Assembly (NCBI RefSeq): GCF_036373705.1
Contig: NC_089858.1
Location: 18,030,249-18,094,248 of the forward strand
Source: Amia ocellicauda
Lineage: Eukaryota; Chordata; Actinopteri; Amiiformes; Amiidae
Direction: 5' to 3'
Length of the DNA stretch: 64,000 nucleotides
The notes under the pieces were generated by a model, which was not told the DNA's origin, ran no database searches, and worked only from the letters and a program-made list of their open reading frames with translations. Below are positions 50,250 to 60,231 of this stretch, piece after piece. Numbering within the stretch: position 1 is the stretch's first letter; every line of letters begins with the position of its first letter. The translations under genes were made by a program, and so were the position numbers.

Positions 50250-50811
50250 CTCCACCTTTACCAGTGGGAATGTTTCTCTTGGCCTCCTTGGCGGTCACTC
50301 GGTTGTTAGGCGGATACTCAGGCACAGGGTTCTCGTAATAGGTGTCTGACACACGGTGACTCCCCTTGCTGGTGTATTGTCTGTGTGGGGAAACAATTAT
50401 TGTTATATTATAATTATCATCATCATCATCATCATCATCATCTCTCATGTATCACAGATGCTGTCTTTTTACAAGAATAATGGGAAGCTGGACACAATGA
50501 CTGTCATGCTTATAAGTAACCAGCAAACAGCAGCACAAACATTTCCTCTATGTTCATGACAACATGTCACAGTTGACACGGCTAAGCTTAAATATTTGAA
50601 TAATAAAACACATGAGCAATTTTGTTTAATCTAGAAAGGCTGACCCCCACATCCTCCCTTGACGTATGGCTCACCCTGATTGGGCGCTCTGCTCTTCGAT
50701 GGCATCCACAGCGCTCTCCACCGAGTTCAGCAGGGACTGAATCTGATTGGCTGACTCCTTCAACAGGAAGCGGGTCACGAACTGGTCCACGTTGGTGCCT
50801 CTCTCATACAC
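23796..50811 (-). CDS. necab2: NECAB2, C-terminal two-thirds (eight coding exons)
   Basis: N-terminal EF-hand calcium-binding protein 2, a neuronal Ca-sensor known in mammals to bind the adenosine A2A and mGlu5 receptors. Exons in transcript order: 50811-50675, 50380-50262, 46868-46789, 39766-39710, 30249-30137, 26928-26851, 25413-25322, 23824-23796. They total 705 nt; every phase closes and each junction is GT-AG. The 234 residues align with human NECAB2 from [16 protein letters not shown] to the end. Landmarks: [29 protein letters not shown] (coiled coil), [32 protein letters not shown] and the tail [11 protein letters not shown]. The last four exons form the ABM domain. The EF-hand exons (about 150 residues) were not found up to 64,000 and are probably beyond the window. 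NECAB1/3 are excluded by linkage to SLC38A8 and OSGIN1. Confidence 0.93.
23825..25321 (-). other. NECAB2 last intron
   Basis: Contains the TG/CA microsatellite and no recognised exon or transposon. Confidence 0.6.
25191..25305. repeat. Interrupted TG/CA microsatellite beside a NECAB2 exon
   Basis: About 115 bp of TG repeats with a few interruptions, starting 15-20 bp inside the intron after the NECAB2 exon at 25322-25413. Confidence 0.9.
25322..25413 (-). CDS. necab2: NECAB2 ABM-domain exon 3
   Basis: Acceptor CTTCCCTCAG, donor GTGAGC. Encodes [19 protein letters not shown] then [12 protein letters not shown], matching human RHQQSPGSKAFQRILIDHL and APDTLTTVFFP. If the donor is not used, the frame stays open through the adjacent CA microsatellite. 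Confidence 0.93.
25780..25905 (+). repeat. SINE/L2-tail fragment
   Basis: Contains the word GTTAAGGGCGTCCGCCAAGA followed by an AATA/ATA tail, the same tail type seen at 8045 and 41940. The head (GAATTGCCTAATAGGAC onward) is too degraded to classify. Confidence 0.45.
26851..26928 (-). CDS. necab2: NECAB2 ABM-domain exon 2
   Basis: Acceptor CTTTTCCCAG, donor GTAATG. Encodes [20 protein letters not shown] then EEEWK; human has VSAQKMLDGASFTLYEFW here. The most conserved piece of the fold. Confidence 0.95.
27435..27498. repeat. AAT trinucleotide microsatellite inside the hAT element
   Basis: About 21 AAT units; likely arose within the transposon's terminal region. Confidence 0.9.
27686..27838 (+). 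pseudogene. Remnant BED-type zinc finger of a hAT transposase
   Basis: About 50 residues from an [16 protein letters not shown], then VKCIIC and a histidine in MLTHRKGRG before TAA. The Trp, Phe, C-x2-C and first His match a BED/ZBED finger; the final His/Cys ligand is not visible, so the metal site is probably broken. No transposase follows within the element. Confidence 0.65.
28874..28922. repeat. TC microsatellite
   Basis: About 24 CT units with a few C-rich interruptions. Confidence 0.9.
30137..30249 (-). CDS. necab2: NECAB2 ABM-domain exon 1
   Basis: Acceptor TCTCCCTCCAG, donor GTAAGT. Encodes [31 protein letters not shown] and TQRDCF, matching human LHILMAQRQ and FHRALRCYVDFTGAQSHCL. 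Confidence 0.94.
32450..32700. other. GC-rich patch of unknown nature
   Basis: Richer in CpG and GC than the surrounding intron and open on both strands (68 codons on +, 32486-32692; 78 on -, 32670-32434). I do not recognise either translation and see no convincing splice pair around it. Could be an old transposon or exon fossil, or chance. Confidence 0.25.
38024..38137 (+). mobile_element. Short tRNA-derived SINE
   Basis: An A-box-like stretch (GTGCTCAGTAGATAGG near 38028-38043) and a B-box-like GGTTCACGC (38075-38083) are spaced as in a tRNA promoter, followed by a brief body and an AAAT tail (38107-38137). Confidence 0.55.
39710..39766 (-). CDS. necab2: NECAB2 57-nt exon
   Basis: Nineteen whole codons, [19 protein letters not shown], between acceptor CTTGTTGCAG and donor GTAAGT. 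Supported by strong splice sites, phase 0 at both ends and the NECAB linker position; homology alone is weak because human differs here. Confidence 0.78.
40140..40200. repeat. AAT microsatellite
   Basis: About eight AAT units followed by an A run. Confidence 0.8.
40525..41995 (+). mobile_element. 5'-truncated L2-like LINE with broken reverse transcriptase
   Basis: Reverse-transcriptase blocks in order: [20 protein letters not shown] (about 40585-40640), [12 protein letters not shown] (about 40764-40799), then YADD with its catalytic aspartates at 40863-40874. After these comes the L2 C-terminal block ([40 protein letters not shown]) up to about 41600. In-frame stops (for example TGA after GISGTALT near 40682) and frameshifts disable it. 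The 3' end is the family tail GTAAGTCGCCCTGGACAAGG with AATA/ATA repeats. N-terminal endonuclease absent. It lies antisense to NECAB2, right of the 39.7-kb exon. Confidence 0.88.
44757..45088 (+). mobile_element. tRNA-derived SINE with long body
   Basis: A tRNA-like head with an A-box-like GTGGCTCTGACGG (about 44769-44781) and a B-box-like GGGCGAAATCGG (about 44821-44832), a body of about 220 bp, then ACTGGCGATTCC, GGGGGAGAAAATA and an AATA tail. Its layout matches long-body fish SINEs as I remember them; family not assigned. The 160-codon open frame on the other strand here is incidental. Confidence 0.6.
45570..45594. repeat. GA microsatellite
   Basis: About twelve GA units. Confidence 0.85.
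46789..46868 (-). CDS. necab2: NECAB2 coiled-coil exon
   Basis: 80 nt, acceptor TGTCCCCCACAG, donor GTATGC. Encodes an acidic start (AEEERGEG), then [18 protein letters not shown], a clear leucine-heptad coiled coil matching human RLQVNRLQELIDQLECK. Confidence 0.93.
49874..49902. repeat. TTG trinucleotide microsatellite
   Basis: About nine TTG units. Confidence 0.85.
50185..50246. repeat. GA/CT microsatellite next to a NECAB2 splice donor
   Basis: About 31 uninterrupted GA units; on the NECAB2 sense strand this is a CT tract beginning 15 nt after the donor of the 50262-50380 exon. Confidence 0.92.
50262..50380 (-). CDS. necab2: NECAB2 linker exon
   Basis: 119 nt, acceptor CCACACAG, donor GTAAAG. 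Encodes [18 protein letters not shown] and [17 protein letters not shown], a polar linker that is poorly conserved against human, as expected there. A long CT tract starts 15 nt after the donor. Confidence 0.9.
50416..50442. repeat. ATC microsatellite
   Basis: About nine CAT/ATC units, about 35 bp upstream (sense) of the acceptor of the NECAB2 linker exon. Confidence 0.85.
50675..50811 (-). CDS. necab2: NECAB2 exon with QFVTRFLL motif
   Basis: Acceptor TGCTCATAG, donor GTGAGC. It encodes [19 protein letters not shown] and a heptad-like helix through [19 protein letters not shown], which follows the EF-hand region in NECAB proteins. Enters in phase 0 and leaves two bases. Confidence 0.93.
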
Positions 50812-53800
50812 CTATGAGCACATGGAAGATGGTAAATAAAAAAATAGATGTCAAAAACGCTGGAGAAAATAAGCACAGGCTTAAACAAACTTGTATTAAT
50901 AGGCTTCAATTATACATGAACTACAGATCTAAAGAGAGATTGTTAAGTGCAGTAAGACACAGTTATGAAAATTGCTTGAGATGATACTCAGACCTTTGGC
51001 AATTATAATAAGCAAAAGCAAAATCCGTAATTAAACAGCACGACTCTCTGTGTCAGGCACAGTTCCTTAATCAGGCTGTTTTACTGACAAGAACAGTAAT
51101 AATCCAGGGACAGGGGAGGACGACCCCCCATCCTACCGACACATTCTGAAGTTGTTAATAGGCTACAATTGTGTGTTTTTTTGGTTGAGGCAAAGCCCCC
51201 AATTTAAACACAATCAGCCTATACTTTCACAGTGGCTGGGCTGCCAGTGGACAGTAAATGATGATGAAACAAAACACCAAAAGATCAGCCTTGAGGGGCA
51301 AAACCTCTTCCCTTCTGTAAGTGTACATAAGTAAGAGGGGGGCAGTGGTTTTGTTAACAAATCAGCCCCCAGCGTCTTCTACCTGCTGCCCTCCCAGTGC
51401 CCCTGGAGAAACACACCAGCCTGCCTGGTGCTAAAAATCACGGCATCAATTATTTTTATTGCCGGCAAGTGAACTCACAGTTCATTACCTTGCAGCAGAC
51501 TAGCCAGTGTCTGATACATTTACCAGGGAAGACAAGCAGAAAAATGGAAAAGTGCTGAAAGTGCATTGTCTTCACTGCGGGCGGCTCAGCGAAACCCCGA
51601 TGCCTTAACCGTTCCTTATCTGCAAAATAACAGTTTCGTCACTGAAGAGGCAGCTTTTGGGAAAAGAATGGCTTTTGGCAGGTGAAGCAATTACAAGCAG
51701 GCAGACATATGGGGAGAGGGCAAGGGGCTAATGGACTGTCCTCATAACTCAGAGGCATATCAATTGATTTTCTCATGCCCATTAAGAGGACTTTACAGTA
51801 CCACAAACCCACAAAAGGCTCATCAGGTTTGCTTTTTTTAGGTAATTCCACCGTCACACTCCAGTTGTAATTTCCCGAGTGTGTCTACCAGGTTTGTTTT
51901 TGATTAAAGCCCTGCTATCACCATGTCAATAGTGAAACAGGTCTGAAGGTTTTCTTTTTTTTTGTTTTTTACACGCTGTAATGCAAAGTTATCATGTGTG
52001 GTATGGAGTTCAGTACATGCACCTTGTCAGTTCGGTTTCTGTGTCTGTGTCACATCCATAATGCACTGCACTACACAGTCGGAGGGCTTCATCTTGTACA
52101 TTAGCAATTCAGCTGTTCTGTAAGAATTACTTCTGTAAGGTTTTATTCTTATCACATATTTCTGCACATTTTTTGATGTACAAGATTGAAGGCAACAGGG
52201 AGATATCTGTGCTCTAGAAACCCTAGACTTAATGCTAACCTCCAGTCTACTCCTAATTCTAGCCTTAGACCTGCTCTTAACTGTAGCACTTAATCCTAGC
52301 CTACCTCTAACCCTACTCCCTATAACAACTCTTGTTACAAACTACAATTACAATAATATTCATACTGAAATCTACATATAACTATGTCTAACCACCCACC
52401 ATATTTCAGACACAGGCCTGAGGCAAGATTGGTATTTTAAGGAAACAAAACATTTTATTTGATGTTATTATTCTGACATTTCAATACTGGGCCTATCTGT
52501 CCTTCTGGCTGTCTGCTTTAGATCCCAACTCGCAATGTTCTCATTAGTTGTATCACATTTACTGCACACAGAATTATCATAGGACTACTTCTGAGAATCC
52601 ACCAAAGACCAGAAGATACTTTGTACAAGACAGCTCAATCTGTAACAACAAATCCTCCAACAGCTTGTAGCCCATGCCATTGTTTCAGAAAATGTGTGGA
52701 ATCTGCGTCTCACTGAATCGTATTATTACAAACACTCGTGATAACTACTGTGATAAAATAAAATGAACAGGATCTGTGCAGTACGATACACATCATCCTT
52801 AGTCTTGGTTTCAAATGGAGAGAAATCTACGACAGCACCCTTTGTTTTGCTACTGCACAATGAAACAGGAGAGAAGTGTTAACAAGGGGAGGGAAGCACA
52901 GGGCCTTCCATAAAATCTTCAGCATTAGAAATCTGTGCAGTGGCTGCTTTCACATAAAGCATTAGTGATGTTCCTCAGCTCCTCGACAGAACAGTGAACC
53001 CAGTGGATTTTCACACTCTTGGGTCATCCCTGTATGCGTTCATTGGATACTGATATACGGTGGGAAGCACTGGATGTCAGTAGTGCACAGCCATTGTAGG
53101 CAAGCTGAGCTGCTCTACCTACCTTGGCTAATAACAGCCTCCATTCCTTATTTCGCTGATATTAAAAAGACTAGCCAAAAAAAAAAAGGACTTTTTAATT
53201 AATGACAATTTCAGCATTAGTATTAAGCCCTAAGGAGAAGATTATAAAGATATTTCCTAAGCTGAAAGGTCCACTGAGCTGGGAAGTGATTAAAATTGAG
53301 TGGTGTGTGCAGTTGTGCAGAGCCAGCCGCTAGAGAACTGCGAAGCTGTGAAAGAGCACCTTCCGCAGAAAGTGGGAAACTGACTTGGAATTATACGAGG
53401 CATGGATCAATATATGGATATTAACCTGAATTTTATTCACGCCTGCAAATTTTTAATGCTTTTATAAAACCAGCAATGGTTTATTAGAGGTGAGCCAAGT
53501 ATTTTTTTATCCACTGAGCTTACTTTAAAGGTATGCACACGTTTCATATTTTCATCTGTATTGTATATATTGTTGCATATATATGCATATATAAATATAA
53601 TTTTTTGTTTTGTGTTCATGTTGTGTTTTGCAGTTCACAGACACTTCATTCTTTTTCATTTTTTATTTTCTCCTGTGATTTTGTATCGATTTTGCATTGA
53701 CAGGAATGTGGATAATGCCTGTGGTACTTTGATTCCTCCCTGTATGGCAGCATATATTCCTTGCTAAATGTTCTGGTCTGAGCTGTGTCTGTTTCTTGTA

Positions 53801-53960
53801 TTTCTCTTCTTATATGTCTGATAGAGCTGACGGTCTGGATGCTTCAGCTCTCCTGGTCAGGGCTCTTCAGATATTTCTGTGTAAGTGGTTGTGGACAGTT
53901 GGGTCTTGGTGGAGGTAAATATTGGAATATATTATGATAAGTAGACCTGAAAATACATAT
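50812..53960 (-). other. NECAB2 upstream intron or flank
   Basis: I looked on the - strand for the expected EF-hand and pre-QFVTRF exons and found none. The stretch is AT-rich with no recognised element. Confidence 0.5.
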
Positions 53961-53961
53961 A

Positions 53962-55461
53962 CAGCTCTGGACAAAATTAAGAGACCACTGCACATTTTTC
54001 TTAAATCAGCATCTCTACATGTATGGCAGCCATTCCATTGCAGTGTCTGTTGAATTCCAACACAGGCACACCTCATTCTACTGAATGAGTTACTGATTAG
54101 GTGATCACCTGAACCAAATCTTATTTAACGAGGAAAAGTATAAAAACCACTGCTGTGGTCATGACTATCTCTTTGCAATAGGAACAGCTGGATGGCAAAA
54201 ACAGTGCTAGTACCTCAAAAGTTATTGGAATCAAAAAATAACTATTGACCATGCCAAAAGAGTTGAAAAGGAGAGTTTTGAGTGAGGAAAAGATGGGTTC
54301 AATTCTAGCTTTACTGGCAGAGGGATACAGTGAGTGTCGGGTTGCTTCCATCCTTAAAATTTCAAAGATGATAGTTCATAAGGTCAAGCAGCAGACATTG
54401 GGGACAACAAAGCTACAGACCGGCAGAGGACGAAAATGACTCTCCACTGACCGGGATGACCACCAACTCATTTGAATGTCACTCAACAACTGTAGGATGA
54501 CATCAAGTGACCTACAAAAAGAATGGCAAACGGCAACTGGGGTGAAGTGCACAGTGAGGACAGTTCAAAACAGGCTCCTAGGGGCAGGGCTGAAGTCATG
54601 CAAAGCTGGAAAAAAGCCCTTCATCAATGAGAAGCAAAGAAGAGCCAGGCAGAGGTTTGCAAAAGATTGCAAGGATTGGTCATCTTCTCTGATGAGTCCA
54701 ATTTTCAGCTTTGCCCAACACCTGGTCATCTAATGGTTAGACGGAGACCTATAGAGGCCTACAAGCCACAATCTCTTGCACCCACTGTGAAATTTGGTGA
54801 AGGATCAGTGATGATCTGGGGGTGCTTCAGCAAGGCTGGAATCAGGCAGATTTGTGTTTGTGAAGGACACATGAATCAAGCCACATATAAAGGTTGTCCT
54901 GGAAGAAAACTTGCTTCCTTCTGCTCTGACAATGTTCCCCAACTCTGAGGATTGTTTTTTCCACCACCAGACCCAGCCCAATCTCCAGACCTGAACCCCA
55001 TTGAAAACCTCTGGAATGTGATCAAGAGGAAGAAGGATGGTCACAAGCCATCAAACAAAGCCGAGCTGCTTGAATTTTTGAGCCAGGAGTGGCATAAAGT
55101 CAGCAAACATCAGTGTGAAAGACTGGTGCCAAGACGCATGTAAGCTGTGATTGAAGATCAGGGTTATTCCACCAAATATTGATTTCTGAACTCTTCCTAA
55201 GTTAAAACATTAGTATTGTGTTATTTAAAAATGAATATGCAAAAGATGCAACACTGCATATTTTTTGTTATTTTGACCAGTTGTAATTTTTTGCAAATAA
55301 ATGCTCTTAAATGACAATATTTTTATTTGGAATTTGGGAGAAATGTTAGTAGTTTGTGGAATAAAATAAAAATGTTAATTTTACCCAAACACATACCTAT
55401 AAATAGTAAAACCAGAGAAACTGATAATTTTGCAGTGGTCTCTTAATTTTTTCCAGAGCTG
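53962..55461 (+). mobile_element. Decayed Tc1-like transposon of a second family
   Basis: 1,500 bp flanked by TA (53960-53961 and 55462-55463). Both termini start CAGCTCTGGA-AAAATTAAG and continue AGACCACTGCA, differing at one base over about 30 bp. This is not the family at 17,966. The single gene inside is broken. Confidence 0.92.
54251..55182 (+). pseudogene. Broken Tc1-like transposase
   Basis: Begins MPKELKRRVLSEEKMGSI (helix-turn-helix, LLAEGYSECRVASILKIS) and ends DQGYSTKY. In-frame stops: TGA at 54437-54439 and at 54473-54475, both where CGA would be expected, and TAA at 55141-55143 where CAA would be expected. A frameshift lies near 54,680, and the region that should hold the second catalytic Asp (about 54,930-54,970) is garbled or shortened. 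The first Asp (SDESNF) and the Glu (NPIENLW) remain. Not functional. Confidence 0.9.
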
Positions 55462-55679
55462 TATATATATAGCCATCTATCCACTAAAGCTGGAGAAAAG
55501 GGAGCTGTGTATGAGAGCACTACGTTCCTGTAAGAGGCAAGGTCAATGCAGTTGAATGTATTCATGGCTAAGTGAAAGCAATAAAATAATTATAGTGAAA
55601 AAAAATATGTATGCAATATGTATACAATCAACTCCCTCCTAAGAGCAATGGAGCTGTGAGGTCATTGAAGAGATGAACT

Positions 55680-55930
55680 GGGAACCATTACATGGTCTGG
55701 CCCCATTTCATGTGACTGACCGAGCTGGACTGCCTGTAAGAGTTTGCGGCTTTTGACCATTCTTTTCCAAAGATACAACGAGTGCACTGTCCAACTGAAA
55801 ACTGGTGGGCTGCAGATATCTGAGATTCCTGCTTTTGGGAAACCCCTCCCCAGTAAGTCCTGCACCTGTACAGGTTTTTAAATCTCTGCTCCGGACACGT
55901 CGCTGTGAGCTGCTTTCTTGCTTCATGACG
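55680..55930 (+). mobile_element. Old LINE (L2/CR1-type) 3' coding scrap
   Basis: In one frame, with stops, it reads EPLHGLAPFHVTDRAGL, then FKSLLRTRRCELL, resembling the C-terminal tail of L2-like reverse transcriptases (LHGLAPxYLTD and FKSLLKT blocks). No RT core or clear 3' tail. More diverged than the copy at 40,525. Confidence 0.45.
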
Positions 55931-56506
55931 GGGCCCTGAGGCCAGTTCTGCTCTACAGGCACTATGTAAATCTCATTGGCATTGTAATAATGTACACAAT
56001 ATGCCAAGAAGAAGAAAAAGGTGCAGCTTCCCTCTTTCACCTAGTTTGCTTCCTACTTATCTCTCACCATCTGAAATTAGGGGTTGGATCTTTTTTTAGA
56101 TACATTTATAGCAGTGCTTCACGAAACCCTGAAGTCTTCTCTTAGACAGGTAAAAGTAAGCTATTATTCAAATGATAACAGAGACACTGAAAGAAAAGCA
56201 TATGGGAGTTCAAAACATCTATTCTTCTGTAGTGCCTTTAGCACCGTTTTTTGAAAGACCTTATGTGCCTTATGGTAGAACTCGCATTAGTACAGTTAAG
56301 CTGTGAGTTGTTAGTCTAGGCCACAGAAGAAGTGGTTTGATTACAGCACCAATGTGGAGCGAAATGCATTGCGAATCCTTCAGAACTGCCAATCTAGCGA
56401 ATGCATCTCAAGACACCTGTGGAAATGCGTCAGCAAGACAGCACTCCTCTGATTAAATGTTTGCATGGGTATAAAACATTAAAAAAAAAAAATCTTCAGT
56501 CACTCT

Positions 56507-56532
56507 AAAAAAAAAAAAAAAAAAAAAAAAAA
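56507..56532. repeat. Poly-A run
   Basis: 26 consecutive A; could be the tail of an unrecognised retroposon. Confidence 0.8.
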
Positions 56533-59500
56533 CAGCGCAGCAATTTCCCTAGATAATTTAGAATGACCAGAAGTAATTGCACATAATTGATGCACTTTGT
56601 TAGATTAAAAGTCTAATGATAAATAGCAGTCTGGTTCTTGGTATTAACAGTGGCAGGCCCAGAATGTCAGTTAATCAGCTTCCACTGAGGGACTAGGCAG
56701 GCACGGTCATTACAGCAAAACCAGGCAGCTCTCAATTGTCCATTTAATGAAACCGATAACTCTGAGCCTTCAGCATGGTCTTTCACTGGCCTTGGGCAGT
56801 GTCAGTGGGCTTTGTGCGTTTTCAGAGGGAGTTGAATCCAAACAAACACACTCACATTTACTGCTCCCGCAAGATAAGCTGGCATTGGAAAAAAACAACC
56901 TAATTTTCCTGGCCAGTCAAATCCATTATCGGGACAACCACAAAGCAGTTGGGAGACAAGGGCTTATAATTGCGTTTGTGTGGAGAATTAATTAATGCAG
57001 ACAGGTATGCTAATGGGTCTTGACCTTTATTTTACTTGATTCTATTTTAGCATCAGAGAGCATATTAATGGCCTCCACCCCCCTCTCATTTTTAATTTAC
57101 TGAGGAATCCACTTTTTCTACAAGAAAAGGATGGTTTTAATAAAATAAAACAAAAGGTTACAAAATGAAAGTACAGATCGGTGGTGGAGTCCAGGAAGAC
57201 TTGTGACTTTCCATGACTACGACTCTCCTGCTGGCGCCCACTTCTCAACCAAGCGCCTGTCTCGCTGTGGGGAAAGAGCGCATACTGCTGGTCAGAGAAT
57301 TGGCAGTGCCTTTTCATCCACTCCACAATATGGAGCACAGTTTCAGTGAGCCGGTCCTATTAATGTCTATGGATAATCAATCTCATTAATGTGCTTTATC
57401 TGGCCTTGCCTTCTGTCTCATTGACTTCAAGCAGCTGCTAAAGCTCCACTGGGAACAGTTGAGTGTGTGATACTGTGAGAGAATTTATTAAGATAAGCAG
57501 TTTTTTTTGGAACCTGGTAGTTTCTTTACTTTGATTAGATCTATTTTAATCTCATGGAGAGGAGCTGTACAGTGACTGGGCACAGGTGCTGTGGTTTTTT
57601 TTGTTAGGTAAGTGTTGCTTTTTTCTAAGAAAACACAACTTTTTCAGGTCAAACAAAGTTCAGCTCAGGACCTCATTAAATCCTCATAGGCATTGGCAGT
57701 GGCACAAAATGGCCATGCAAACAGAACTGTGCTTTCAGCAGAAAAAGGCAGAGAGGTTCTTTGAAGATGGAAAGTAATCGGATCTCTGGTTCACAGCCTT
57801 GGAATACAAGTCCATTGACAAGAAACTAAAAGAATGTATATAATGAACAGTCACCATATGTTACACCCAGAAAACCTACTTACACCCAGTTTTTCAATTT
57901 GTGGACTGAATATAAAAAAAAAGAAAAAACAAGACAATTTGAAATAAATCTTATCTGATTTGTAACCTTTCTTATGTCAGCAACATTATAAAACCTTAAT
58001 TCCGTTCCGTAAGTGAACTGTTTCCAAACTTAGAATTCTAGTCTTGGTTTTATTGCTACATTTGTTCTGTTTACAGTTAAAATGATGTTGCGAGATTGCT
58101 TCATATCCAATGCTGTTGCTAGGATACAATTAAATGTCATTTGCTCGCTCTGTCAGCTCCCCTCTTCAATCTTTGTTTCTGTAAAGCATGTTTAAAAAAA
58201 TATCCTGTTTATAAAATGTCATCTTAAAGTTATCAACCTCTTAATTTTAGCCCAAATCAATTGCGCTGGGAAGGTATTAACAATGTATGTAGGTTGAATA
58301 TTGTCTTAAATAGTCTGACTTCTGTTCAATATAACAGAAGCAGGCAAGACATGCCTCCAGATTACTGTAAGCCTTTATCGATCAGAGAGTCCCCTGATTT
58401 TGGGAAATGATCAGACTGACTTTTTACCATACTCTGCTAAGTATCTGCAGTCAGTAGATATGATGTCTGCGTCCATGGCGGACAGATAAAGGGCTCTGTG
58501 TGTTTGTAAAGAACATTAAAAATAAAGATCAAGTCCGGGGATTGATTGTAGATGGGTTTTTGGAATGATCTAACATAATCAATTCTATGCAAAGATGTCT
58601 CCTATCTCTCCCTCCATCTTTCTGTTATACATATTTTTGTTGTTGGTAATTTCACTGCCCATAAAACTGAACAAAATTCAATGCTGTAACTTCTGCTTTG
58701 TTTCCAGCTGTTGCAGGCAAACTGAAAGAGGTGCGAATGAAGCCCCAGCAAATGAAAGCTGACTTTGTGCCTTCCCTCCAGGATTGCAATAACTGCAGAT
58801 AATACCGCCATGCGTTCACCCTTCTGTACTTATCTAGTCTTAAAAAGGGGACTGGCATTACGTGAACAGAAAAGCAAAACATTTTCATAAGCAGGATTAA
58901 GTGAAATGTAAGTCTAGTCGGCTATGATCACAAGATTACTGGAGGTTAATTCTGTTAAATTCTTTTCACACCAGTCCAGTTAACACCAAGCCACCGCAAA
59001 CTTTTGAAATGGAACATTGTGTGAGATGAGGGACAGAGATGGCGGGTGTTGACCCCCCCACCATGAATGATGAAGAAAAGGACTCCCAAAGGAATGGCAT
59101 TAAAGGGTTTTGAATCAAGACTCGGGGGACATGCTGGGGATGAATGTGCAGCTCTTCAAACACACACACAGATTTTAGGATTCATTTATACTACAGGAAG
59201 GGGGTACCCCATTGCACCAAGTTTTGTGCACTGTATAGTCTGGGGATTCAGACAACTGTCCACCACATAATACATGAATGCGTGGTGATCATAAATACTT
59301 ACAGGGATTAGTTGGTTCAGACCCATGTGGCTGAGGAACAACAGACTGACCATGTAGACCAGGGGGACACTTACATCTCTGATTTGTCTGCGTACCTGCA
59401 ATCATACCTGGGCTGGTGTTTAGAAATATGGTGAAATGTGGGTGTTGCCTTCCTTTCCAAACTTGCAGGCATCTGTTCAATTATCCTCCCACTGTACCTC

Positions 59501-60162
59501 CTTGATCTGCACCTTGATATCATTCTACACTGCCCGGTGTCAAACAGCTGCTGTCTGTTCATGTTACTGCAGTCTTTTATTTCAGTGTCAGTCAGATGTT
59601 TCTAGCCCAGGTCTGCCTATTTCTCTCAAGCACCATGGAGACTGAAAGTAATTTCCTGAGTTTGTCAAACAAAAGTAGAGCCTACGTGCTGGAACTGCGA
59701 GCCCACACTGCCGCTACAGATAGAAACAAACCCACCGCAGCCCACAGAGAGACCAGGGTGGGAACACGAGAGAGGTGTGATTCATTTGGAGGAAACCGAA
59801 CAAACACAAAATACCACCAGAGACTCGGAGAGAGACTTTTTCCTACAAAAGACACAACGTTATCCTAATTCACCCTCAGGGAGAATCATTGTCAATATTG
59901 TTTTTTTTAGCATCAGCTTGGATCTCTAGAATGAGAACTGAGAGTAGAGAATGTGACTAACAAAATACATGTTTTTTTTTGTAGTATTATAATTACTTAA
60001 AGAATGCAGAAAAAAAAATATGTAAAAAAAGAAAACTATCTTTCTTTCATGCAGGTTTTATACTGCTTAAACCAACTTGATATGGGCTACTCTTCATGTA
60101 GCAATGTCTAATTTTAATCTGTCAGTGTTTTACTGCAAGGTAACCTAGTTTAAAAAACTATC

Positions 60163-60172
<10 letters not shown>

Positions 60173-60228
<56 letters not shown>
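60173..60228. repeat. TA microsatellite
   Basis: About 28 TA units preceded by a short TG run; prone to cruciform formation and assembly error. Confidence 0.92.

Positions 60229-60231
<3 letters not shown>

Larger units (their letters stand above)
46869..50261 (-). other. NECAB2 intron between linker and coiled-coil exons
   Basis: 3.4 kb with an AT run (47292-47312), a TTG run (49874-49902) and, at the donor side, the CT/GA tract. No coding exon recognised. Confidence 0.6.

Noticed and set aside
49874..50442. Cluster of short tandem repeats considered as a CRISPR-like or minisatellite array
   Set aside because: Separate mono-, di- and trinucleotide repeats without spacers, in a vertebrate intron.
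50095..50448. 117-codon - strand frame with Asp and Ser-Leu runs
   Set aside because: Only 50262-50380 is exon; the runs are the translated ATC and CT microsatellites on either side.
58450..58500. - strand reading LYLSAMDAD, resembling the NECAB segment before QFVTRFLL
   Set aside because: No donor follows in the right phase and the sequence on either side does not match; chance similarity.
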